From JBFJVZ01 sp041623895 (lineage in GTDB: Bacteria > Planctomycetota > Planctomycetia > Pirellulales > Pirellulaceae), in assembly GCA_041623895.1 (NCBI GenBank), contig JBFJVZ010000278.1, forward strand, positions 1 through 10,776: a DNA stretch of 10,776 nucleotides, given 5' to 3'. A program made the translations under genes and the position numbers. The notes under the pieces are model-generated. The model was not told the origin of the DNA and did not search any database. It saw only the letters and a program-made list of their open reading frames with translations. This document shows, one piece after another, positions 1 to 5,723 of the stretch. Every line of letters starts with the position of its first letter. Positions within the stretch are counted from its first letter, which is position 1.

Positions 1-98
1 GAGCCTTGGTTGCGTGGTGTATGAAGTGTCATAACTCCAATACATAGCGGAACTAAGGCTTTCGCGCTATAGGGGCAAACGAATCTCCGGATGCAATT

Positions 99-114
99 TC
101 CGGGCTAACCCGGA
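99..114. repeat. Short GC-rich hairpin, possible weak terminator
   Basis: TCCGGG and CCCGGA form a perfect 6-bp stem around a 4-nt loop (CTAA). It lies about 145 nt beyond the stop codon of the minus-strand operon. Read on the minus strand it is followed by AATTGC, which is not a real U-tract, so a role as an intrinsic terminator is only possible. Its right half merges with the repeat module that recurs at 4268-4282. Confidence 0.35.
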
Positions 115-121
115 CACTCTC

Positions 122-148
122 CAAGTCCTGGCCTACCGATGATCCCAC
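122..148 (+). repeat. 27-nt direct repeat, left copy
   Basis: These 27 bases are identical to 4210-4236, in the same orientation. The core reads AAGTCCTGGCCTACC and ends GATCCCAC. The two copies lie on either side of the complete three-gene minus-strand operon, about 4.1 kb apart. No transposase or integrase is nearby, and the string also resembles other intergenic palindromes in the window. It is therefore better read as a copy of a dispersed intergenic repeat than as an attachment site. Confidence 0.8.
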
Positions 149-258
149 ATCAATGATGAAATCGCTCTAGCCAATCTTCGTCTTGGTGATCTCCGTAGGA
201 CCTGTCCTGGCAGCCCAGTCCGGCGAGATTCCTGGACTGCAAATTCTTTCCCTTCACT

Positions 259-1134
259 TTAACTGGTGTGCTGTCGCCACGGCATCGGCATCGTGGGCGG
301 GTTGCGATGATGGCTCTTGCGCTGGTCCTTGGGGCGATCTTTGAACCACGTTACCAGCTGCACTAACTGCTTGACCGCTTCGTCGTAAGCAGCTTTTCCT
401 TTCTCGACCGTCGCCAGTTCGGCTTCACCCAGGACTCCAGTGTCGGAATAACTGCTGGTCCAAGAGACAATCGTCGCCGGCCCCTGACACATCAGATCGA
501 CGTAATTGAAAGGACTGTTCTCTTCGTTAAAGGAAATGGTCCCGTTCTTAATCTTGTCTTTCCGCACGTTGTCTTCGTCCAGATACAGATACAGCGACGT
601 TTCCAGCTCGCAGGCATGGGCACAACCACCTGGAAACTTGCTCTCACGCCAGTTTGTCATGAATTCTTTGTCGACGCTTAGCAACTCCCACCAGGCGGCC
701 AGAATGCATTCCGCATCGGTCTCCAAATTGGTTCGCCGGGCGACCAGGTTCAGGTTCGGCATGTTCGAACCATGACCGTTCAACAAGATGATCTTCTTGA
801 ATCCGTGATACGCCAGGCTGCGCGTGATATCCAGCACGTGATTCATGAAGTTCTGGTAGTCGCTGTTGATCGTACCCGGGAAGTCCATCACGTGACCGGT
901 ATAACCGTAGGCCACGATCGGCAACACCAGCATCTTTTCCGGTGCCAGTTGTCCCGCTCCTTTGGCGATTCCGGTGGGGCAAACCAGATCGACATCCAAA
1001 GGCAAGTGAGGTCCGTGCTGTTCCACCGCACCGCAAGGAACGATGCAAACCTTGCCCAGATCGATGGCATCGTTGATTTCTGGCCAAGTCAGTTTTTCGT
1101 ATCGGTATTCGCTTTCGGCTCTTGATGTCATCAT
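259..1134 (-). CDS. Creatininase-family metal-dependent amidohydrolase
   Basis: Cytoplasmic enzyme of the creatininase family (Pfam PF02633), whose members use two metal ions to open cyclic or linear amides, such as creatinine and formamidopyrimidine products. The substrate here is unknown. Counting from the TTG at 1143, the family's metal-site motifs are present: E41-Q-H43 in GAVEQHGPHLP, D52 shortly after, H124 in LNGHGSN, and H176/E179/E181 in the HACELETS block. The length (about 290 residues) is normal for the family, and there is no signal peptide. I start at the ATG at 1134, which has a purine-rich TTGAGAAAT just upstream and a second ATG directly after it; a TTG at 1143 would add three residues. 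It is the last gene of the operon, about 12 nt after the symporter. Linkage to a dehydratase-like enzyme and a transporter suggests it opens a lactam, lactone or amide in the same catabolic route, which is inference. Confidence 0.92.
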   Translation of the reverse strand: MMTSRAESEYRYEKLTWPEINDAIDLGKVCIVPCGAVEQHGPHLPLDVDLVCPTGIAKGAGQLAPEKMLVLPIVAYGYTGHVMDFPGTINSDYQNFMNHVLDITRSLAYHGFKKIILLNGHGSNMPNLNLVARRTNLETDAECILAAWWELLSVDKEFMTNWRESKFPGGCAHACELETSLYLYLDEDNVRKDKIKNGTISFNEENSPFNYVDLMCQGPATIVSWTSSYSDTGVLGEAELATVEKGKAAYDEAVKQLVQLVTWFKDRPKDQRKSHHRNPPTMPMPWRQHTS

Positions 1135-1146
1135 ATTTCTCAATCG

Positions 1147-2802
1147 TTACCAGAAGAATGTGAACAGAACGGACGCCGTCAAGGCAATCAAAGCAATGGC
1201 CAATTTCTCTGGAGAGAACCATCGCGACGGTGGACGATCAAAGGGATATTCAGGAAGCGGTTTCAGCGAACTGCTACTGGATTGCAACCAACCCGATTGC
1301 CCAGACGGCCTGTGTGGAAGATTCTCTAACGAGCACTTGCCGTACACAAGCGTTGCCAGCAGCGCACCGCCCGCTGTAAACGCCATTGCCCACAGCAGTG
1401 CGGGCCAGCGGCCAGTAAACCAGGCATCCAGCCAGGAGATATCAACTATTTCACGGTCGACCAAGGCAATCACGCCATAGAACGCCCCCGTAACGATTCC
1501 CGCAATACCCGACCTGGAGTGCGCGCGGGTAAAGATGCCGATTAGATAAATGGTGAACAACGGCGTCACAAACACGGGGATCAATGTCAGAAACGCTTGC
1601 AACATCGTTTCTTTTGAACCAATGAAGGGCAAATAGGCGAATCCCAGCCCCAGAATTACGACCGTGGCCAGGCGGCTTACTTTCACGTAATGTGCGTCAT
1701 CGCGGTCGGTCGCGATCAACCGAGCATAGATATCTCGAGTGAACAATGCCGACAGTGACGAGCCCATGGAATCGAATGTACTGATCGCCGCCGCCACGAT
1801 TCCCGCGACCACGATTCCCTTCAAGCCGACTCCCAGGTACAGATCAGCCATATGGGGATAAAGTTGATCGGGCGAGTCGAACTCTGGAAACAAGGCGCGG
1901 CCAAACACTCCCAGCGAAGCACATCCGACCATGATTGGCATGCTGATTGTCGCTCCGAACAGCGCAGCCATCTTCATGTCCCACAACGATCGAGCACCCG
2001 CCAATCGCATCGTTTGACTGTGATTCACGCTCCAGTAGCCACAAGCGATGATGATCCAGCCGATCGCAACCACCAACGGCGAAGTGTTGTCGCCGTCGCC
2101 GCGGTACCGGCCCATGTGCATCAGATCCGATGCAGGCTTGCTGTCTTCGATCTGTATGCCTGCCAGCATGTTTCGCGTGGCCGACCAACCACCCGCCGCA
2201 TTCCAAACGGCAGCAAAGATGACGCCCATGGCGACAAACATGATGATGCCTTGAAGCGCGTCGGTCATCACCACCGACTTCAAGCCACCCAGCGAAGTGT
2301 AAATCGCGGCAAACGCAACCAGCACGACAATCAAGCTCCAAGCGATACCGCTGCCCAATCCCAGCAGCCCGGTGAGCAATAAGTAGAGCGACCAGATCAT
2401 CAACCCCAGCATGCTGCTTCGGTATTGAATCTGAATCAGTGCGCTCAGAACTCGCGCGGTTGGTCCAAACCGGGCTTCCAAGTACTCCGCGTTGGTAAAC
2501 TGCCCCGACCGAGCCATTGCCGGAACCAGAAAGAAGGCTGCAAAGCTGGCGCCCAGCAAACTGCCGAGCGTGTGCACCATGATGATGTGCAGTCCTTCTT
2601 TGTAAGTCGTCCCGGTAAGCGACACCAGGTCCGCGTTATCGACGTTCGTGGCGAACATCGACAACCCGATTGCCCACCAGGCCAACGAGCGTCTGCCTAA
2701 AAACCAGTCCTCGCTGGTCTTCGCTCCACGTGCAACGACCAGTCCGTACACGATCACCGAACCATTGAGAACAAAGACGATCAGCCAGTCGATCCAGGTC
2801 AC
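1147..2802 (-). CDS. Sodium:solute symporter (SSS/SSF family)
   Basis: Inner-membrane sodium-coupled transporter of the SSS family (PF00474), related to sugar, myo-inositol, proline and sialic acid importers. Its 551 residues are almost entirely hydrophobic helices, consistent with about 13-14 membrane spans. Visible landmarks are the N-terminal DWFLGRRSL followed by WWAIGLSMFATN (residues 32-53), the family stretch YTSLGGLKSVVMTDALQG (168-185), and AAAISTFDSMGSSLSALFTRD (about 337-357), the helix that normally provides the Na2 sodium site with its S/T-rich face. A polar tail rich in serine (about 490-530) precedes a last hydrophobic helix. The start is GTG at 2802, one base after the TGA of the upstream enolase-superfamily gene (TGA-C-GTG). 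No Shine-Dalgarno is visible, so translation is probably coupled. The substrate is probably the acid or sugar handled by the two neighbouring enzymes, but this cannot be read from the sequence. Confidence 0.95.
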   Translation of the reverse strand: MTWIDWLIVFVLNGSVIVYGLVVARGAKTSEDWFLGRRSLAWWAIGLSMFATNVDNADLVSLTGTTYKEGLHIIMVHTLGSLLGASFAAFFLVPAMARSGQFTNAEYLEARFGPTARVLSALIQIQYRSSMLGLMIWSLYLLLTGLLGLGSGIAWSLIVVLVAFAAIYTSLGGLKSVVMTDALQGIIMFVAMGVIFAAVWNAAGGWSATRNMLAGIQIEDSKPASDLMHMGRYRGDGDNTSPLVVAIGWIIIACGYWSVNHSQTMRLAGARSLWDMKMAALFGATISMPIMVGCASLGVFGRALFPEFDSPDQLYPHMADLYLGVGLKGIVVAGIVAAAISTFDSMGSSLSALFTRDIYARLIATDRDDAHYVKVSRLATVVILGLGFAYLPFIGSKETMLQAFLTLIPVFVTPLFTIYLIGIFTRAHSRSGIAGIVTGAFYGVIALVDREIVDISWLDAWFTGRWPALLWAMAFTAGGALLATLVYGKCSLENLPHRPSGQSGWLQSSSSSLKPLPEYPFDRPPSRWFSPEKLAIALIALTASVLFTFFW

Positions 2803-2803
2803 G

Positions 2804-3949
2804 TCACAGCACCGAAGGAGTAAGTTTCATTCCTCCGGTAAACTTCGCGATGCCGTCTGCATTCCACTTCATCCCCAGCCCCGGTTCGCTGGGAATGGGG
2901 ATCATCCCATCTTCCGTCAGCCGGATCGGCTCCAGCATCAAATCCTCGATGTACGGTGCCGGCGTCAGATACTCGACCCACCGCGCGCTGCCTGCGGCCG
3001 CCACCAGTTGCAAATCGGCTGCCAATCCGACCGCCGTATTCCAACCATGAGGAACAAACAGAATCGAATGATCGTCAGCGTACTGGGCGATCCGATGTTC
3101 CTCGCTGATCCCACCAACTTTGGTAACATCCGGTTGAACATAATCGACCGCACGTCGCTGGAACCAGGGTATGAATGATTGCCGACGCGTCAACACTTCG
3201 CAGGCCGCGATCGGAACGGGCGAGTTTTCGGTTAGTCGAACGTAACCATCCAAGTCGTCAGGCCGCAACGGTTCCTCGAACCAGGTGACGTCGTAATCGG
3301 CCAGCATCTTCGATGTATTCCAAGCCCACTTATAGCCGTGTTGCCAAAACGCATCGCTGCCACCGGCATCGACCATCAGTTCAACATCTGCACCAATTGT
3401 CTCGCGAGCAACTTTAACGGTCGCCTCGTCGGTCCGGGCATCGACGCGACCAAACGGTCCCCAGCCAATCTTGAAGGCGCGAAACCCGCGCTGCAATCCT
3501 GCTTCCAACGACGCGCGAAGCTTTGCCGGTTCGTCCATCAATACTGAACCGTAGGGCTTGATCGTCTCCCGATACCGTCCACCCAACAAGCGACTGATCG
3601 GTTGACTGGTGACCTTTCCCAAAATGTCCCAAAGCGCGATATCGACCCCGGAAATTGCATGAGTGATCGCACCGCCGCGTCCTTGCCAAAACGATTGCTG
3701 ATGCAGGTTTTCGCTTGTCGCGGTTGGATCGATCGCCGAAGAGCCAATCAAAAAGTGACGAACGACATCCAGGGCGCCTTGAATCAGTTTTTCCGAAGTG
3801 AACACACTACCCAGACCAGTCACGCCTTCATCGGTCACAACTTCCAAAAGGGTGTGTAAATTGTTCTCGGAATCGAGAAATCGCTCGTCCCAGCCCCCGT
3901 CCGGAGTCGCACCGCGGAGCGGCAGCAAACGAATGTCCTTGATCTTCAT
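2804..3949 (-). CDS. Enolase-superfamily enzyme, mandelate racemase / acid-sugar dehydratase type
   Basis: Enolase-superfamily protein of the mandelate racemase/muconate lactonizing group (PF02746 N-terminal cap, PF13378 barrel). These enzymes abstract a proton next to a carboxylate with a magnesium ion and then racemise or, most often, dehydrate a sugar acid. From the ATG at 3949 there are 381 residues, typical for the group. Metal ligands are visible at the ends of successive strands: D194 (MVDAGG), E225 (WFEEP) and E251 (AACE). The acid/base dyad is D274 (QPDVTKVGG) and H301 (VPHGWNT), followed by E326 (WVEYL). This is the dehydratase/racemase layout. In the second-strand motif the sequence is K160-I-G162, so the usual second lysine of KxK is absent. 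The frame stays open up to 4114, but the extra 55 residues are Arg/Ser-rich and fall in repeat DNA. MKIKDIRLLPLR is the usual family start, with GGGACAGG just ahead of it. It is the first gene of the operon, and its TGA lies one base before the symporter GTG. Confidence 0.93.
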   Translation of the reverse strand: MKIKDIRLLPLRGATPDGGWDERFLDSENNLHTLLEVVTDEGVTGLGSVFTSEKLIQGALDVVRHFLIGSSAIDPTATSENLHQQSFWQGRGGAITHAISGVDIALWDILGKVTSQPISRLLGGRYRETIKPYGSVLMDEPAKLRASLEAGLQRGFRAFKIGWGPFGRVDARTDEATVKVARETIGADVELMVDAGGSDAFWQHGYKWAWNTSKMLADYDVTWFEEPLRPDDLDGYVRLTENSPVPIAACEVLTRRQSFIPWFQRRAVDYVQPDVTKVGGISEEHRIAQYADDHSILFVPHGWNTAVGLAADLQLVAAAGSARWVEYLTPAPYIEDLMLEPIRLTEDGMIPIPSEPGLGMKWNADGIAKFTGGMKLTPSVL

Positions 3950-4034
3950 CCTGTCCCACGTTCCAAGCCATAAATTCAGCGGATCATGACGGCCAGTATA
4001 CCTCTGTCGATGGCCCCGTGGTCTCGAGTGACTT

Positions 4035-4056
4035 TGGCAATGCTGCTGCCAGGACA
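4035..4056 (+). repeat. 22-nt direct repeat, first copy
   Basis: The sequence begins TGGCAAT and ends CTGCCAGGACA. It matches 4292-4313 in the same orientation at 21 of 22 positions (G in place of C at one site). In the second copy the unit forms the right part of a 10-bp hairpin; here the left half of that hairpin is degraded. Confidence 0.75.
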
Positions 4057-4075
4057 AGGGGAGCGTCCGGCTTAG
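4047..4075 (+). repeat. 29-nt inverted repeat, left arm
   Basis: The reverse complement of this segment matches 4268-4296 at 26 of 29 positions. The outer 11 bases (GTCCGGCTTAG here, CTAAGCCGGAC there) and the inner 10 bases are exact. The arms lie about 190 nt apart and enclose the perfect 22-bp hairpin at 4173-4224, so the repeats are nested. Part of the same module (4268-4282) is also found at 105-119. Confidence 0.75.
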
Positions 4076-4172
4076 CAAGGAACGACCGGCAGACAAAGTC
4101 TCGATTGACTGCAACCCCAGGCCTGCATTTGCTCACGGAACTCGCTCTGCTTAGAGCATTTTCAGATATCTC

Positions 4173-4224
4173 GTAGGCCAGGACTTGTCCTGGCAATAAG
4201 GCGCCAGGACAAGTCCTGGCCTAC
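4173..4224. repeat. Perfect 22-bp inverted repeat with 8-nt loop (REP-like hairpin)
   Basis: Positions 4173-4194 and 4203-4224 are exact reverse complements, enclosing the 8-nt loop AATAAGGC. Each arm is itself nearly palindromic: CCAGGAC, two bases, then GTCCTGG. The element can thus fold as one long hairpin or as two small ones. The right arm runs into the 27-nt repeat shared with 122-148. A stem this long and perfect suggests either a recent insertion or selection for the structure. It could end transcription or stabilise RNA from either flank, but no T-tract follows, so a classic terminator is not shown. Confidence 0.85.
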
Positions 4225-4236
4225 CGATGATCCCAC
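4210..4236 (+). repeat. 27-nt direct repeat, right copy
   Basis: Identical to 122-148 and in the same orientation. It overlaps the right arm of the 4173-4224 hairpin and extends 12 bases beyond it (CGATGATCCCAC). The partial hairpin around the left copy is degraded, so this is probably the better preserved member of the pair. Confidence 0.8.
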
Positions 4237-4267
4237 TTCTTGATGCTTGTTGAGCAGCAGTTCCTAA

Positions 4268-4296
4268 CTAAGCCGGACACTCACCCTGTCCTGGCA
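4268..4296 (+). repeat. 29-nt inverted repeat, right arm
   Basis: This is the reverse complement of 4047-4075 at 26 of 29 positions. The first 15 bases also match 105-119 at 14 positions, linking this module to the other side of the minus-strand operon. Its last 10 bases are the left arm of the next hairpin. Confidence 0.75.
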
Positions 4297-4313
4297 ATCC
4301 TGCTGCCAGGACA
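4287..4313. repeat. 10-bp hairpin of the GTCCTGGC family
   Basis: TGTCCTGGCA (4287-4296) and TGCCAGGACA (4304-4313) form a perfect 10-bp stem with the 7-nt loop ATCCTGC. The element overlaps the inverted-repeat arm before it and is followed at once by another CCCTGTCCTGGC. No T-tract follows, so I call it a repeat and not a terminator. Confidence 0.75.
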
Positions 4314-4317
4314 CCCT

Positions 4318-4347
4318 GTCCTGGCCTACGACTAGTCCTGGCCTACG
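4318..4347 (+). repeat. Tandem 13-nt repeat, 17-nt period
   Basis: GTCCTGGCCTACG occurs at 4318-4330 and again at 4335-4347, separated by ACTA. The same core occurs in the two 27-nt repeats. These are the last repeat units before the first plus-strand gene, so they lie in its promoter or leader region. Confidence 0.75.
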
Positions 4348-4381
4348 CTAATCCACACCGGGACGGCCGCCAGCTAATACA

Positions 4382-5674
4382 ATGAAGCGTTCATCCAGGC
4401 ACGCGTTGCTGCCTCTTCCCCCCAAACCAAACGAGATAACCGACAACGTGACTATCAAATCAACTTACCCAATGGCTGGTGTTTTCGGACTGCTGCTCTG
4501 CCTCTCGCTGCACGCCGGATTTGCGGTCGCCCGAGAACCAGATGCGAAAAAGCTGCAAGTCTTTATCCTTGCGGGGCAATCCAACATGGTGGGACATGCC
4601 AATTACATTACCATTCCTCGACTTTTCGCTGATCCGCGTCCAGAAGTGCAAGAACTGGCATCGCTGGTTTTCAAGCAAGGCATGAAAGTCAGCCGAGAAA
4701 CGGTCGATCAGCAGATCGCGACCAGAATCGCGCGCGATAAGATCAACGGCGATCTGCGTTCCAAAGCGATCGAGGGAGAAGAGGCGATCGAGGCCGCTCA
4801 AGCGGAGATCAAATCGCTGCAAGCAAAATACGATGAACAGACCAAAGCAATCAAAGACACATTTGCCGTTTCGGATCGCGTCTACATCAGCTCCATCGCT
4901 GATAACAATCGCCGATCTGGTCCGCTAACCATTGGATTTGGGGCAAGCCCCGATAAGATCGGGCCGGAGTTGGGCTTTGGCATGTCGCTGGCTCGAAAAA
5001 TAGACAGCCCCATTCTGATTATCAAAACTTCTTGGGGCGGAAAGTCTTTGCATTACAACTTCCGCCCGCCGTCGGCCGGACCTTACACGCTGAGCGACAA
5101 AGAACGGACGGCCGACAACCCCGACAAGATCAAACAAGACGCTGGTCTTAACTACCGCATGATGACGGCCAAGGTCAGGGAAGTGCTTGGCAATCTAAAA
5201 GATGCTCACCCCGATTACGACGAAAACGCGGGCTACGAGATCGCCGGCTTCGTTTGGTTTCAGGGATTCAACGACCAGTTCTCGCCGGCATTTCGTGATA
5301 ATTACAAAGACAACATGATTGCCTTTATCAAAGACATTCGCAAAGAGTTCCAGGTCCCGAACATGCCGTTTGTAATCGGCGTAATGGGAACGGGAATCAC
5401 TGAGGAGAAAGTCGGCGAAAACGCTGTCTCCGTCGCCCAACGGGAAGCGGCGACATTTCCGGAATTCAAGGACAACGTAGCTTCGGTAGAAAGCTACCAG
5501 GTTTACGATTTGAGCGCACTGGAAGTATTCCAAAAGGGCTGGCAAAATCACTTTGCCGAGTGGTGCGCCGTGGGCAGCGACCGGCCCTACCATTATCTTG
5601 GCAGTGGAAAATTCTTCGTCCGCTTTGGCGATGCACTGGCAACATCCATGGCCGGGCTGATTGGTAAACAATAG
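4382..5674 (+). CDS. Exported SGNH esterase, sialate O-acetylesterase-like, with coiled-coil insertion
   Basis: Carbohydrate esterase of the SASA/sialate O-acetylesterase family (PF03629, SGNH fold), expected to remove acetyl groups from sugars outside the cytoplasm. From the ATG at 4382, the nucleophile block FILAGQSNMVGH (61-72, S67) follows a signal peptide whose hydrophobic core is about residues 31-50, ending AVA. Next come GPELGFG (194-200), SWGGKSL (217-223, block II), WFQGFND (292-298, block III) and the catalytic end D400...H404 in DRPYHYLGSGK. Residues about 85-160 form a charged helical insertion rich in Glu, Lys, Gln and Ala between blocks I and II, predicted coiled coil; the family usually has a shorter segment there. 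The start is uncertain: no Shine-Dalgarno precedes 4382, and an in-frame GTG at 4448 would give a more typical signal peptide (MTIKSTYPMAGVFG...). It stops with TAG just before the cytochrome gene, so the two are probably co-transcribed. Confidence 0.88.
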   Translation: MKRSSRHALLPLPPKPNEITDNVTIKSTYPMAGVFGLLLCLSLHAGFAVAREPDAKKLQVFILAGQSNMVGHANYITIPRLFADPRPEVQELASLVFKQGMKVSRETVDQQIATRIARDKINGDLRSKAIEGEEAIEAAQAEIKSLQAKYDEQTKAIKDTFAVSDRVYISSIADNNRRSGPLTIGFGASPDKIGPELGFGMSLARKIDSPILIIKTSWGGKSLHYNFRPPSAGPYTLSDKERTADNPDKIKQDAGLNYRMMTAKVREVLGNLKDAHPDYDENAGYEIAGFVWFQGFNDQFSPAFRDNYKDNMIAFIKDIRKEFQVPNMPFVIGVMGTGITEEKVGENAVSVAQREAATFPEFKDNVASVESYQVYDLSALEVFQKGWQNHFAEWCAVGSDRPYHYLGSGKFFVRFGDALATSMAGLIGKQ

Positions 5675-5723
5675 AGATTTCGCGGCGTCGATGGGCGTTG
5701 ATTCGCCAAAGAACCGTAAGCAA

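Larger units (their letters stand above)
1..258. other. Intergenic region downstream of the minus-strand operon, with degenerate repeats
   Basis: No coding region is supported here. The stretch lies beyond the stop of the creatininase-family gene and runs to the window edge. It holds a 6-bp GC-rich hairpin (99-114), a module at 105-119 that matches 4268-4282 at 14 of 15 positions, the 27-nt string at 122-148 that recurs at 4210-4236, and at 195-212 a degraded form of the palindrome seen perfectly at 4173-4194. A weak 6-bp inverted repeat (216-221 with 234-239, 12-nt loop) sits close to the gene end. The region therefore looks like accumulated repeat sequence. It may carry the operon's transcription end, but no hairpin followed by a T-tract is visible. 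Confidence 0.6.
3950..4381. other. Divergent intergenic region rich in palindromic repeats
   Basis: This 432-nt stretch separates the minus-strand operon from the plus-strand genes, so the promoters of both should lie here, but I see no convincing -35/-10 pair. The part from about 4035 to 4347 is a mosaic of short direct and inverted repeats built on GTCCTGGC / GCCAGGAC, annotated separately. The open frames across it translate into Arg/Ser/Pro-rich sequence without a recognisable domain and are repeat shadows. Repeats of this kind in planctomycete intergenic DNA resemble REP-like elements. They could form hairpins in transcripts from either side, or mark a site of DNA rearrangement; both are inference. 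Confidence 0.7.

Noticed and set aside
216..239. Intrinsic terminator for the minus-strand operon
   Set aside because: Only a 6-bp stem with a 12-nt loop and no T-tract in the direction of transcription.
1043..1480. 145-codon plus-strand frame opposite the creatininase and symporter genes
   Set aside because: It is the complement of two well-supported genes and its product has no recognisable features.
3950..4114. N-terminal extension of the enolase-superfamily frame by 55 residues
   Set aside because: The extension is Arg/Ser/Gln-rich, covers part of the repeat-rich DNA and has no family match. The ATG at 3949 gives the normal start and length.
3984..4196. 70-codon minus-strand open frame in the divergent region
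   Set aside because: It lies over the repeat units, has no domain or credible ribosome site, and its composition is that of translated repeats.
4035..4347. CRISPR array
   Set aside because: The repeats are palindromic, vary in length and spacing, and overlap one another. There are no regular spacers and no cas genes.
4375..4383. A -10 promoter element (TAATAC/TACAAT) at the esterase start
   Set aside because: It overlaps the ATG at 4382 and has no matching -35. It would make sense only if translation began at the GTG at 4448, which is not proven.
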